Assembly (NCBI GenBank): GCA_030760725.1
Contig: JASWHV010000005.1
Location: forward strand, 88,790,622 to 88,854,621
Direction of reading: 5' to 3'
Length of the DNA: 64,000 bases
Source: Neostapfia colusana
Taxonomy: Eukaryota; Streptophyta; Magnoliopsida; Poales; Poaceae
Below are positions 22,401 through 34,604 of the stretch, piece after piece. Numbering within the stretch: the stretch's first letter is position 1; each line of letters begins with the position of its first letter. Under the pieces are notes generated by a model. It did not search any database and was not told the origin of the DNA. It was given only the letters and a program-made list of their open reading frames with translations. Position numbers and translations under genes: made by a program.

Positions 22401-23955
22401 GTCATTTTTCTGAGCTGCCGCTATCTCTTCACGGATGGTGGAGTTCAAAGCTAAGTTGTAGAGAGCTCCATGTGGAATCACATGCAGTGGTGGTTCGCTC
22501 TCTTCCAACGGTGTGATGGTCAGGTTGTTGACGTGTGACTTGCGACTCAGCACATCCGCCACTACGTTTTTCTTGCCGGGGTGATAATGGATCTCTATTT
22601 CATAATCCTTTATCAACTCTAACCATCTTCGCTGCCTCATGTTCATCTCTTTCTGAGTGAATATGTACTTGAGGCTTTTGTGGTCGGTATATAAATGTAC
22701 GAGGTTACCAAGTAGGTAGTGCCTCCACATTTTAAGTGCAAGTACCACGGTAGCGAGCTCCAAGTCGTGAGTTGGATAATTTTGCTCGTGGTTCCTAAGC
22801 TGCCATGATCCATACGCGACCACTCTTCGGTCTTGCATCAGCACACATCCGATCCCAATGCCGGATGCATCGCAGTACACATCAAATGGTTTAGTTGTGT
22901 CTGGCTGTGCCAAAACCAGTACTGATGTCAGGTGCTTCACTAATGCCTTGAACACTGCTTCACAGGTTGTACTCCAAACGTACTTGGTAGCCTTCTTTAG
23001 CAGCTCCGTCATAGGCTTGGCAATCTTCGAGAAGTTCGGAATGAACCTCCGATAATATCCCGCGAGTCCGAGGAAACTCCATACCTCGTGAACAGTTCTC
23101 GGGGATTTCCAATTCAGCACTTGAGTGATCTTGCTCGGGTCTACAGCGATACACTCAGCTGAGATGATATGCCCGAGGAAAGGCACTTGCGATATCCAGA
23201 ATTCGCACTTTCTGAATTTTGTGTATAGCTTGTGATCCCGCAGCCGTTGCAAGACTATACGCAGATGCTTCTTGTGATCTTCCTCCGACTTGGAGCATAC
23301 CAGTATATCATCGATGAAGACCACGACAAACTTGTCCAGCTCCAGCATGAACACCGAGTTTGTTAAATACATGAAATGAGCTGGAGCATTGGTGAGGCCG
23401 AAGGACATGACCAGGTACTCATAAAGTACGTACCTCATCGAGAAAGCTGTCTTCGGAATGTCCTCAGCCCATATCTTAATCTGATGGTACCCGGATCTTA
23501 AGTCTATCTTGGAAAAGATCTTTGCTTCGACCAACTGATCAAACAACATGTCAATCCGTGGCAACGGGTACTTGTTCTTAATGGTTACGGTGTTTCTCGT
23601 ATTTCTTCTACCCAAATAATGCCGAACAGCCCCATGGCGAGGAGCTCGGCCTAATAAAACCCTTTTCCAGCAGGTCCGTTAGTTGGGTCTTCAATTCAGC
23701 CAATTCCTTGGGCGCCATCTTGTACGGCCTTCGGGATATTGGCATGGTTCCCGGTGCAAGTTCAATCTTGAACTCCACCTCTCTATCGAGCGGCATCCCC
23801 GCCAAATCATCCAGGAACACGTCAGGGAACTCTCGGACCACTGGAATATCTTCCAATCTGATGGTGGTGGACTGATAGACACTTGGAAGTTTTATTTCTG
23901 GACTGTCCAGAAATAAGGAGTGAGATTCGTGCACTTTTGAGTTTAAGTGCACAAC
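22401..23955 (-). pseudogene. pol: B1 reverse transcriptase and RNase H
   Basis: RT and RNase H. N-terminal part in the frame of 23608-23952 (DIPVVREFPDVFLDD, GFIRPSSSPWGCSALF), then the main part in the frame starting 23615 (TIKNKYPLPRIDMLFDQL, catalytic FIDD at 23307-23318, SFLGLAGYYRRFIP, CDASGIGIGCVLMQD, TDHKSLKYIFTQ). At about 23600-23630 roughly 36 bp plus small indels are missing: the conserved LRLCVDYRPLN block is gone and the frame shifts, which would destroy RT. Confidence 0.9.
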
Positions 23956-24411
23956 TCAGAGGACGGTGTCTAAAACAGCGCCATGGCGGGTTAACCATGA
24001 TATCCCTAAGATGACATCGACCTTTTGTCCCTCCAAGATTATGAGAGACGTAGGGTATACTCTACCCGCTAAGCATAATGGCGCTTTTGGAACCATCATG
24101 CTTGCTGAAATTTTCCCACCCGGTGAACAGATCACATAAGGACTATCGGTGGGTAGTATTTGCAAGCTATATTTATCAATGAAAGCTTGGCTAATGAAGC
24201 TATGCGTGGCGCCTGAATCAAACAATAATATGGCGGGATGCTGGTGGAGTTGCAACATACCCGCAAGGATTGGCTCACCCTCCAGCACGTCCTCTATGGC
24301 AAGCTGGTGGACAGTGCTGGGCCTAGGGTTTTCCCGCCGCGCATTAGTAGGGTTCCGGGGTTGATTCCTCCACGGAAACTGCGGTGCAACTCCGCCGCGT
24401 TGCCTCTCCGG
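23956..24411 (-). pseudogene. pol: B1 aspartic protease
   Basis: Protease domain in the gag frame: HQLAIEDVLEGEPILAGM, active-site LFDSGATHSFIS (Asp-Ser-Gly-Ala at 24209-24220), CSPGGKIS, GQKVDVILGISWL. It ends at TGA 23956-23958; the next conserved residues continue in the same frame, so this is a single premature stop. Confidence 0.88.
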
Positions 24412-25527
24412 ACAACTGCTGGCGAAGTGTCCTGGACGACCACACTTGTAACATGTGGCTGCTGCTTGTGCGGTACTCGGGGGACGAAAGCCCGGCATGC
24501 GCTGCTGAGGTGCATACGCACACGGCATCAACTGCTGCTGCTATTGTTGTTGCAAAGGTGGTGCTGGAAGTGCCGGCCTGAATGCCGGTGAAGAGTACGG
24601 CCGACTGCAGAACGGCATCGACCTCTGTGGTGGCTGCCAGCGTGGACCTGATGGTGGGCGATTCACCATCCAAAACTTCTGAGAAGGACCGCCTCCTTCT
24701 CCGCTGCTTTGCGGCGCGCTTCGCTTTCTCTCCGCTGCCGCTAACTCCTTGCCGGAGTCCTCCTAGACAATCGCAGCATCAATGATGTCGTTGAGGCTGC
24801 CGCGATTGAACATCGCCAATTTGTCCATCAGGAGTGGGTTAAGCCCCTGGTAAAAGTGGTCCCGCCGCTTCTCGTCGGTATGGGCGTGATACGACGCGTA
24901 GAGCGCGAGATCGTTGAACGCCCTGGAGTGTTCCAGCGTGTTCCGGCTCCCTTGCTGCAGGTGTAGAAACTCCTGCGTCTTCCTCTTCATCAGACCCGGC
25001 GGTATGTGATAGGCCCTGAAGGCTGTCCGGAACTCCGCCCAGGTCATAACTCGGTCGGTGGGCTGTGAAGCACAAAAGTTTTCCCACCATGCACTCGAGA
25101 ATCCCTGGAGCTGTTGGACCGCGAACTGAGTCTTGCGCTGCTCACTTATTTGGAGCAGCCTGAACTTCATCTCTATCGCGCGGAGCCAGTTGTCCGCGTC
25201 GAGAGGTTCATCCGCCCTTGAGAATACCGGAGGATGAGTCGCTAGGAAGTCGGAGTAGGAGCTCTGTTGACGCTCCTCACGGTCTTGACGTCTCTCTGGG
25301 CGAGACGTATTGGCGATTAGAGTTTGCAGCAACTCCGTGTGCTGCTGATGAGAACCCGCCATTGCCGCGACGATGTCGTCCAATGTAACCGTTGGCGGTG
25401 CCGGTGTTTTCTGTTGCTGTTGCTGCTGTTGCTGCTGCTGTCCCGTGGAGTCCTCGGGAGGCTGTTGGGAGGTCTCTCCCCCTTGGCTAGTACCCCCAAC
25501 GTCCGGATTGGCACGGGTACGAGTCAT
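24412..25527 (-). pseudogene. gag: B1 gag
   Basis: Capsid-nucleocapsid protein. I choose the ATG at 25525-25527 (MTRTRA), which matches K and L and lies one base after an acceptor-like GAATTTCAG; a start four codons upstream is possible but overlaps that site. There is a poly-Gln tract (about ten Gln), then the gag domain (SYSDFLATHPPVF, AWWENFCASQP, TWAEFRTAFRAYHIPPGLM) and a CCHC knuckle CYKCGRPGHFASSC (24412-24453). Two in-frame TAG codons, at 24763-24765 and 24541-24543, both in place of likely CAG, interrupt it. Gag and protease share one frame. Confidence 0.88.
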
Positions 25528-25539
25528 TCTGAAATTCAA

Positions 25540-25800
25540 AACAGCAGCGATCAGTACATGTCATACTTAAAATTCCATATGCAACAGTAGATATTGAAGT
25601 GACACATGAATAATTTGCACAATATTCACATATATTGATAAAGCATAAACTTTATACAAGATACATTATTCTCGGGTCTCCGAGAAGTCGTGCTCATGTC
25701 GTCACTACCTATACATACGCTACTGCCTACACGACGTGTCACCAATTACAAAAGTTTGGGTTACCCTACCCTAGCTGCCCTACTTGGCAACTGTAACCCC
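25540..25800 (-). other. Spacer between extra ORF and gag in B1
   Basis: About 260 bp with no ORF. It ends on the minus strand in a pyrimidine-rich CTGCTGTTTTGAATTTCAG just before the gag ATG, a good splice-acceptor match. Confidence 0.55.
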
Positions 25801-26745
25801 CTACTCAGAGTAGAACTCGACCTCCTGTGGATCGTCCTCCTCCGGTACCTCTGCTGGTGGCTCCGGATCTACCACCTATTCTCCCATCTCGGGTTCTTCC
25901 ATTGCCGGAAGACCCAAGACCACCGGTATGCCCAATACCGGAGGTACGAGGTCCTGCAATGCATGCACCTCGTCCATAGCCTGGTTGTAGTCTTCTTCCC
26001 AGCCTTGCCCTTCCTCAATAGCGTCGTCCCGCTCTTGAGTGAGGTCCTCATTCTGCTGGGTTAGCGTCTGCACCAGCTCTTGTAACGCCGTGATGTAGAC
26101 ACGGCTTTTCTTCTTCGCCTTCTTCAGACGATGCAACTGATTATGCGGTTCGTTCAGTCGCTTGATCGTCGGAAGGAGCACATTGCGGAGTGCACTGTAA
26201 GCACTCTCGAAATGATCTCCACGTCTTGTGCTTTCCTTGAGCCTTGCGGCGAGATGCTCCGTATGAACAGCTTGGCTGTCCATCACGGCGTTTTCCGCCC
26301 TCATCTGGAGGCTGAGGTTTGCCTCCGCGGGGTTGTACCTTGGGCAACCCGGGTCTGTTGCCTCCCGGTACCTCCCTTCCCACACATGATGAGCCCGTCC
26401 CTCCACCGGAATGAGCGTGTATGGGGTGCCCTCCATCGCTCTCACGTGTAGCTGGCAGAAACGTGACATGGTATTACGGGCTGCCACTTGCCACCTTCCC
26501 TCGGGTTGTCTACCTCTCACGGTGACGGTGAATGGCGCCCACCCGGGTGGCGTAGGACCTGCAGGGACCTCGACATAGATTGTCCACATCTTGTTCCCCT
26601 CCTCGCCTTTGTCCTTGGCGAAGTACTGCAGCATTTGGTTGTACCCGAAATATCGAAGCATCTGCCTCAATGCTTCCGGATAGCCGCTGTGGTGAGAACA
26701 GTGGGATTCCACCCACCCATTCTCAAACTGTTTATCCGCTGTCAT
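25801..26745 (-). pseudogene. Extra ORF (ORF0) upstream of gag in B1, unrecognised protein
   Basis: A long ORF in the element's own sense, between leader and gag, which is not part of the standard Tekay gene set. It starts MTADKQFENG directly after an acceptor-like ATATTTTTACAG. TAG at 25876-25878 stops it after 289 codons; the same frame stays open for another acidic stretch (VVDPEPPAEVPEEDD) to TAG 25801-25803, so the original was probably about 314 residues. Residues ~1-150 look globular (WTIYVEVPAGP, MSRFCQLHVRAMEGTPYTL); ~195-265 are charged and heptad-like, a probable coiled coil (ALQELVQTLTQQNEDL); the tail is Pro/Glu-rich. No catalytic motif or known domain recognised. It is absent from the leaders of L, K, H and I. 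Confidence 0.7.
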
Positions 26746-28230
26746 CTGTAAAAATATATTTGAGAAGTGTCAAATATTTATTTGAACAGTAAACCATTGA
26801 GTTATAACATAAAACATGTCATTGAACCCATAAAAATTGGAAACATAGTTCAAATTTAAACAAATTTGACTGCTGATCTGCTGTCCAACATGACAGCCCT
26901 GACCAGTTTCCATCTCAACCTGATTTAGGCCATGCTAAAGGCAAAACCAATTCTGGAGCTCAACATCAAAGTTAAAGCTATCTTCAATAGATTTCCAGAA
27001 AGTATTTGCTTGGCCAAAAATCTGTCTTGGTTCAAAAGTTATGAGAGGTCAAAGTTAACAGAATTTCTGGAGAAAATTGGACAGCACCTCCCTGCTTTAG
27101 GTACTGATTTGATCCAAGAATTCCAGTTAATTATGCTCCCAATCTGACAAAACTTTCTGTTACAAAGTTGTAACCCATCTTATAAGCTTTCCAGAACTAC
27201 CTCACTTTCTATTTTTGGAGTTTTATGCAGGAAGTTATGCTCAATTTACAGAGAGTTTCCAGAGAGTCTTTGCTCTGCCCTGTTTTCTGGACAGTTTCAA
27301 CTCTACTGCATTTTTCGATTGGTTAAGGGATGAAACACCTCTGGACCTCAACAGCAGAGTTGTAAAGCTCTTCCAAAGCTTTCCATAAATGTATCATATG
27401 ACCCCAACCTCGAAATATCTCAATCTCTAACCTCTGATTAACTTCAGCCTTAATTCAGCTGAAAACAGAGTGCTCTGTCCTTAGCAACCTATAAGTTGAA
27501 AACTTGTTAACTTTGAATATCCTGATTAAGGGAAGAGGTTACAGCAAATTTCTAATGCTCCAGATTAAAACTTTCAAGCTTTACAATGAAGTTGTTCATT
27601 TAGTGGAGTGTGACGTCGATGTGTCACCAGATCATGTCGGTACTACGTCCTCACAAAGAAAAACCTATACCGGACTTAGCCGGCTTCATTAGTTCAGTGG
27701 CACTAAGCGTCTCTCGCACACGGATGCTACACGTCTACCGTTTCATGGTGAGACTACCTGCAGAAGCTCAAACAACCGTCAGACTCGGATGCACACCGAG
27801 CCCGGTATCCATACAGTTCGTACACCCGGCCGTCATCACTCGCCCGGATGTTCTCAAGCCAAACACACCTTGAGTTACATGTTCACGTTTCAGACCACAT
27901 GACGGGGTCTCCCAAGTTGCACCACGCACGCCATGGACAAACCTTGCTCAAATACCCCAAACGACATGAAGAGTCGTAGAGGATACCAAACCGGGTCGGG
28001 TTACCTGCCAACCGTGGGGCTCCACCCTTCAGCTTGTGCGCACTGGTGGACAGCGCTTACGTGCACCCCCCAATACATAAACGTCCCGAGATGCACGATT
28101 TTCCGAAATAGACAAATAGGTTAGTATGCCACTTTCTATACACTAATAACATCCTTATATGGGCTACTAATTCGTTCCTCACTGGATTTTTGAAAAAGAT
28201 GACCTTTTTAGTGCGTTAAACCTCAAGCGA
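26746..28230 (-). other. Leader of B1
   Basis: About 1.5 kb from primer site to ORF0. Its first half (27610-28110) is strongly conserved with the L leader (8520-9010), including GTGAGGACGTAGTACCG and a CTTCTGCAG/GTAGTCTC juxtaposed acceptor/donor (about 27752-27765). The half nearer ORF0 is AT-rich and resembles the L and K leader sequence around the CAGAAACAGGGCAG motif. No convincing ORF. Confidence 0.65.
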
Positions 28231-28242
28231 GCTCTGATACCA
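28231..28242 (-). other. Primer-binding site of B1
   Basis: TGGTATCAGAGC on the minus strand, four bases (GCGT) inside the LTR end TGTCA; complementary to initiator Met-tRNA. Confidence 0.92.
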
Positions 28243-28474
28243 ACGCTGACACGACCCCACGGTCTTGTCGAGCCAGGATCACACTGAGGGGTGCTGCGTT
28301 GCACAGCACCGGATAACACACATCAAAGGTACAAAGCGGCAGAAAAGTTTATTACATAAAGAGGTTTATGAACATTTTTACAACAAAATATGTTCAATCT
28401 ACACTCACGGGCGTAGACTACGCATCAAGTTCACGTTCAGCCCGTGAACGTGTCCTTGCTAGCACACACACACA

Positions 28475-28563
28475 CTAACACGGCGGCGTGCACGACTCCC
28501 ACTCAACGGGGTTCCCCTCCTGGGGTTCCGTCTCCTCCTCGGGAGTCCCTTCCTCATAGAACC
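28475..28563 (-). CDS. LTR exon b, B1 5' LTR (terminal coding exon)
   Basis: Predicted last coding exon of the LTR-borne gene: acceptor GCTTTTGCAG, 2 nt completing a Gly codon split with exon a, then FYEEGTPEEETEPQEGNP, ending WESCTPPC and TAG (28475-28477). K's exon b reads SYEEGSEDEA and ends CTPP plus stop, so the two peptides align from start to stop despite different DNA. AATAAA lies about 125 nt downstream. Acidic, Pro-rich, no known domain. Function unknown. Confidence 0.6.
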
Positions 28564-29654
28564 CTGCAAAAGCTTCAAATACATGCAGTGAGCACGAAGA
28601 CTCAGCAAGACTGACCCGTATCTCCTAAACATGAAACTTCTACATGAGGGGTGATAGGTACAGGAGATAAAACAAATTGCAAGGACTCGCCTAATTAGTG
28701 GAACCTTACTTTCAAATTTTAGCAGCAGGTTGTGGAGAACCTTACGCTAAGGCACATGAGAGAGCCGCAATCAAACAAGAAACGCATTTCTCTCATGTAC
28801 TTTGCCCAAAGTTGAACAGAACTTTAGTTAGCTCTAAACTACAACAAATTATTAACAATCAAAGTCCATCTTTCAATCAGCAACGTTTTAACATGTAACT
28901 AGCCTGTTCTTTCTACGTCACGGTACAGTGAACAAGTGGTACTCACTCACCACGAGGGACGGCGATTATAATCGATTTACACCTGCAGGGTTACCCGAAC
29001 AACCCGTCACGTACGCCCGTACTCGATGTTGCCTACAGAAACCATCACGGACATCGTACGCAACAACCTTTCACCCGTTAGCCAAATGTTGAACCGGTCC
29101 AATCGTACCGAGCAAGAGGTCTCTGCACGCGCATCTCAATGCCGCCAGCCGATTTACACCTCATGCTCTCAACCTACCCTCTGAACGACCAGCTATGCCT
29201 CAACACCCAGGTACCCGAGTTACATCGGTTTCCCGGTTCCCATATAGCCGGTAGATCTTCGGTACTGTTCTAGCTTGTTCAACAGGCCCACACACGGCTC
29301 GGTCCTCAATCGACACAAGTGGAGCTATAGCACACAGGCCCCAAAGTCCTGCTGCCCTTACTATCCGCTCGGTCTCATCTTTCTTGCCATGTGTTTCATG
29401 TGCTATTTCTACCCGAGTCGAGTGCCTCTAGCCTATGCTCGCGAGTAGTTCCAACTACTCAACTTGTACCAAATCCTACACTATCTTAGCACTGCAGTAG
29501 CTAACGGGGTTTTCAATCCTAATCCCAACCCATGGTTTTATTGGCTATGCAATTGGGTTTCCAAACAAGACTCTAATGCAAGGAATAATGGTACTCAAGT
29601 AAGTGCCCAAAACAATAAAAATTTGTAAAAAGGTTAATGCAAAACGGAGCTTGC

Positions 29655-29735
29655 CTTGCTGATCTTGGTTGTAGGCTAGCTGCTCCTCCGGAGTAACGAA
29701 GTCTAGGACTTCGGGTTCCTCCTCGACCTTAGCGA
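29655..29735 (-). CDS. LTR exon a, B1 5' LTR
   Basis: 81-nt predicted internal exon with acceptor TATATCATGTAG and donor CAAG/GCAAGC (GC type), phase 1 at both ends. It encodes AKVEEEPEVLDFVTPEEQLA and a Gln-rich end. Joined to exon b (28475-28563), the split Gly codon and frame are kept. The first exon with the start codon is not identified; an ATG 21 bases upstream (MYFLYHV) is in frame here but not in K, so it is unlikely to be the ancestral start. Confidence 0.6.
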
Positions 29736-32527
29736 CTACATGATATAAGAAGTACATGTATTAATTAAATGCATTTGAATTGAGTTTTAAACTTGTGAAC
29801 TTTCTAAGTCTCACTAGACAGACCCAAAGACTGAAACTTTTACTGTGGCTTGGTTTCAACCTAAACAGGGACTTGGTCAAGTTTTAGTTGCAGCAAAGCT
29901 CATTTGAGCCCTCCACAATTAATTATGTCCTTGACCTTAATTGTAACCCTTATGGTGTTCTAGGGATTTTCATGGGGCAACTCATAACTTTCTGAAAACT
30001 AGATTTTCAGAGGGTTCTAATGGAGTTGGTCTCCCTTAATTTGAAGGTTCCTAGCTAAAGATATGAGCTAGACAATTTCAGAGAAAATTCTGAAAATGTT
30101 TCTGAACATTTTCTATTTTCTCTGGAACAGTTTCATTAATCACCCCATTAGGAGGATCAAAAGAGCTCGAATGGATCTGAAATTTTTATGGTAGCTCAGG
30201 GATATTTTGGTAAACATCTCAGCAAAATGTCAGAATTTTCCTCCAAAGGATTCTCCAGTTAAAATTCCAAACAGTTCAAATTTTGAGGGATTAATTCTGG
30301 AGAAATAAGAATTTTCATGAAGTGAAACTTTATTTTCTGGAAAGTTCTCAGATTGCTGAATGCAACAAAATTTGGTTCACTCGATTTGGAGTTTCCTATC
30401 CCAAGTTATGAGGATTTGAAGTTTGAATGAAATCTGAAAATCGGGGGAAAAGTTTAAATCTGCTGGTGGGCCACGGGGACACGTGTTGTGTGCTGAGGTG
30501 TCGGCACACCGGGGTCTACGGAGTCTTTTGCATGCCAGCACATTGGATCCGAGCTGCAGCCCGATCCCGATTTAAAATATGAGCCGCTGATGACCGGGGT
30601 CCACCCCCTTCGTCTACCTCCCGCCGCCCGCGCTCTGCCGCCGGGGTACCTCGCTGTAGAGCTCGCCGGCAGCCTCTGTGGAGCTCCAAGCTTCATGATT
30701 CCGGCCGCCCCTGCCTATTTTCACTCGGGGAACACGATTCCGGGCTCAGCTCGTCATGAAAATGGCCTGTACATGGTCGGCGACGAGCTGCAGCCTCGGG
30801 AGAACTTCGGCCGTGTTGCCCGTCCTCCCTAGCACCTCACCCGATCGAGCTACGGGTCATCGAGCATCAGTGGACCGTAGGAAAGGCCTACATGAGCTCC
30901 ACGGAGCTCGGGAAGGGTCGTGTTGGGCTGTCACCGTGCGACCTAGGCCAGAAATCGGGATTTCTACTAAAACTCGAAGAACAATGTTTTCCCTCAATGG
31001 TTCTTCGTGGTTCCTGCTCCTATGGACTGGTACGGGCTACTAGAAGTGATCCTCTCCATGAGAGAATGATTGATGCAGTGTGGCTTATGAATTTCACTGA
31101 TCTGTGCAGACTCCACTTTTGCACACTATCGCAAAAACATGAAATTCCGGCCTGAGCAGTGTTTGTCACGCCGTCAGAGCTTGCGGGAATGAAAGAGGGA
31201 CTGAAGGCGAACCTCTTTGCTGTTCACAGCTCGGTGATCGGTGGGCTGTGGTGGCCGGAAGGATGGTTCCCGCAGCGGCGTCTCGAGCTGAACCGGCAGA
31301 GGATGGATCGCCGCGGTGGAGCTCGGGGAGGACTGCTCCGAGCCTGGAACCGACACGAGGGTGTCGAAGATGGCTTGGCGCACCTGGTGCTGGTCTCCGA
31401 TCGCCGGGAGGATCACTGGATCGACCGGGCGATGAGGAACCAAAAATTCAACCGAGCGGCGAGGAGCTTCGGCTTTCTGGGTGGGAACGCGTCGAGGCAG
31501 CAGTGAAGACCCCCTGCGATCGCTCGGGCGCGTAGATAAGGACCCTGCGAGGCGGTTCACCGGCCGAGGGCGGCAAGCAGCTGTTGTCCTCGCCATTTAT
31601 TCGCCGTGGCGGTCGCTGCAGCGCGCGCGAGTACCCGAGCTGAGCTCTCAGTCGGTTTCTTTTGCCTCAATGGCTGACATGTGGGTCCCACCCGGGGTTT
31701 TAACCTCTGAAATTAACTTTGCTCTACTGCTCTAAACAGTAGAGACCAAACTAACCTCAAGTATTTGAATTATCTGCCCCTGAGCCATTTGAATGGGGTA
31801 GAATTTCAAATTGGTATGGGTTTGACTAAATCTCAGCACACATGTGGTTTGGAATTCAAATAAGGTTTGAATTTGCTACATTTAACTCATGTCAAGCTCA
31901 ACTCCAAATGGAGTAAAAATTGGTATGTGAGCTCACAAAAATGTGCTGAGCAAGAATATGCCTCCCACTTTTGAATTCATGGGATAAAATCAGTTTGAAT
32001 TTGAATTTGAGTTCAAACTACCCTCTTTCTAGCTATACCCAAAATGACCTCAGAAAGGTTTTGAATTTGGGTGAAACTTGGCATGGACATTCCTAGCACT
32101 GTGTAGGAGTTTTCATATGCCCAGCCCCTTTATATCACATGTGGGAAATACCACTTTTGCAATATGTGAGTTTGTTCTCTAATGAGCATGTTGATGGTGG
32201 TGACTTGCTCTTCAAATGTGTTTATCAACTTGCTTCAAATGAGGTGTGTGTGTGGTGATGAACACTTCAAACATGTGTCAAAAACTGAGGCCCTTACAGA
32301 CCCCGATGGACATGTGGAGCTTCCGGAGCTCATCACCGCGTAAGGACGCGATTCTGAAGCGGTTTTTCTTCGGTACGCGTGGGAATAGCGGTACGGGAGG
32401 AAACCGACACGAATTCCATGTTGCTACCGCACCAAATCAATTAAAGATAAGTTGTTAAGATTTAAAAATGATTTGAATATGACTCTTATTCGAATTCCGA
32501 TCAGATTAGGACTCTTCTCTTCCCAAT

Positions 32528-32535
32528 TATAAATA
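32528..32535 (+). promoter_or_regulatory. TATA box of the H 5' LTR
   Basis: TATAAATA in TCCCAATTATAAATAGAAC, identical in place to 61798-61805 in the I 3' LTR. Transcription should start about 30 bases downstream. The G-box array lies upstream. Confidence 0.8.
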
Positions 32536-34598
32536 GAACCAAAAACCTTTGGCTGCAACCACGAACTTCTTTTCCACCTCCTGAGCCGAAACCTTAGAGT
32601 CATAGCCCCAGCTCACCGAGTAAACCCCTTCGCAGAAGTACAACCACCGGAGAGACCGCCGATGAGCCTAGATTGTGATTTCCATCGCCGGAGGAAAACC
32701 CCGACAATCTGTCTCGCTAGAAAAAGGACCCCGAGACCAAGAAGAATGTAAGGTAGGTCTCCAATACCACCTTACGACATCATCGTGTTTTCTTTGCATC
32801 TGTTCTTTGATTCCTTTCGAACAAAAGCTTTTTCGTGGACAGATCACTTGTTGATCAGTTTGATATAAAGTCAAGATCATCGCCACATCCACAATTGATC
32901 TTTACACCTCTGTTCATCGTAAAAGCCATGCAAACATGCAAGAACACGTACAAACCAAAACTGCACCATAGGATTAACATGCATATGCATCATTTCATCT
33001 TAAAGTAGAGTTTGTGCATGATATTAATTGCTGTGAATCTTGTATATGCGTGATCGCGAATAAAAGGACAAGCCCAAGGAGCTACCTACGACGGACTACA
33101 ACAACAAGATTTTGAGCAACCAGAACCGCCAGAACAAGCCAAGTGCCCCTTGACCATATTGATCCTATGTTTTGGAAAAAAACTGTTTTGTTGCGAAAAG
33201 GTGTGAGTGCTTGAGTCAATATGATGGGAAACCCTTTCATAGGAGTTTACTATTTTTGTTAGCCACCCTTGTCACCGGGATCGTTAATGACTAGGGTCCG
33301 GTTTTTGCTTTTATGCTTCGCTCAGTCCATGGGATTAGGAAGCGAGATAGATGTGTCTAGCTAACTGCACTCATAATGATAATGAGAAACTGATGTTGTT
33401 AATGAATATGAATCGGAGGGAGATCTTGGCAAGCCTGGGTTTGTGAATGAGGTAGCCTGAAATGGTGGTTACTTGCCGTAGATCTAAGGACCGGTTCATG
33501 CGAGCACATGCCAGGATAACAGTGCCACCACAAGGCCAAGTATGGGTGCGGCTTAGCTGACTAATTAGGTAAGTTACTAGATTGCTATGGACCGTGGAAG
33601 GCCCGGGGAATGAGAGTCGAGTGAGGACTGCCCTGGGAACTGCATGGCAGAAGAGGGGGCCCGTGGGTGGGAGAATTGGAGATTCTAGCCTGCCGGTGAA
33701 ACCTTAGTGAGTCCATACATCTAATAGCTCCTTTGTAAAGGCTATTTTGTGATCTCTTGGCCATACACCAACGGTTGTGTACTGGTATAATGGAGGTTCT
33801 GCAGTCGCCGACGGGTGACGAAATAACAAAATTGTGATTAAAGAGGTGCAAACTCTGCAGAGTCTAAAACTATCATGATAGCCGATCTTACGGTCATGAG
33901 CGCCTGGCCAACTTCCATGATTAGTTGGGATGGATATTGGTTATGGTTTTGGTTATGGTTTGGCTTTCGGGATCGTTGAGTCCGGGTGATAAGTTCGGTT
34001 GCATGACTGTCCAGTCATGGCAACGAGGTTGGTCTCGGTGTGAGACGGAATTGTTTATGAGATGAAATGGTAGCGAATAAGAGATGGTATTCGTGAGATG
34101 GTAGCAAATACGAGAAGGTATTCATGAGCAAGAATGAAGTTGATTAATGTCTGGTTGGGACATGGAAAGTGATGAACATAATGGAGGTATGTTGGTATCT
34201 TAATACATGTTGGAATTACGTTCACTTAAAGTTAAGTTGCTGTTTTATCGTGGTTTTGATAAATAACTTTGCTTTCTGCAATAAGCCTTTTTATACCTAC
34301 CTTGTTGTGAGCTACATATCATATTTCCCCGCACTTGCTGAGTACATCATTGTACTCAAACCTGCATTATTTTTTCATCATCAGCAACAGGAGAAGATTA
34401 CTATGAAGACCAGGTGGAGCATTATGCGTGTAATCTGTCCTCAACCTTGCCTGTGGGGATGGAGTAGAGATAGAGCCGCCGCTGCTGCTTAGATTGCTTC
34501 CGCACTAGTTAGAAGACTTCCGATGCAAAGAAATAAGACTTTCGCTGTAAGATTAGACTTCCGCTGCCAAGCTGAGTCCAAGACTCATGAAACCTTGT

Positions 34599-34604
34599 AA
34601 TAAA
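34599..34604 (+). terminator. Polyadenylation signal, H 5' LTR
   Basis: AATAAA in CTTGTAATAAACTCTG, about 135 bp before the LTR end; conserved in both I LTRs (55779-55784, 63818-63823). Confidence 0.7.

Larger units (their letters stand above)
16960..32298 (-). mobile_element. Complete family B chromovirus B1, minus strand
   Basis: Full-length Tekay-type element of 15.3 kb: LTRs of about 4.0 kb (16960-20957 and 28247-32298), primer site, leader, an extra ORF, gag, PR-RT-RH-INT with chromodomain, and polypurine tract. It is inserted in the 5' LTR of H: the H sequence is continuous across it, and the flanks are GACAC (16955-16959) and GACCC (32299-32303), a TSD with one later change. The two LTRs differ at about 13 of the first 330 positions compared by eye. 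All genes carry stops or frameshifts. Confidence 0.93.
28247..32298 (-). repeat. 5' LTR of B1
   Basis: About 4.05 kb, TGTAAGGGCC (32298) to CGTGTCA (28247) on the coding strand. It holds the GC-rich segment (about 30460-31700), open copies of exon a (29655-29735) and exon b (28475-28563), the conserved block (29260-29316), a hairpin (29442-29461) and AATAAA near 28348-28353. Confidence 0.93.

Noticed and set aside
25401..25441. CTG/TTG microsatellite as an independent repeat
   Set aside because: It is the poly-Gln tract of B1 gag read on the opposite strand.
29545..29757. MYFLYHV... as the true start of the LTR-borne peptide
   Set aside because: The upstream ATG is in frame in B copies but not in K or M, while the AG acceptor at the exon a boundary is conserved in all; splicing from an upstream exon explains the data better.
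33940..33970. GGTTATGGTT repeats as interstitial telomere sequence
   Set aside because: Irregular, and not the plant TTTAGGG unit; they are part of every family A LTR.
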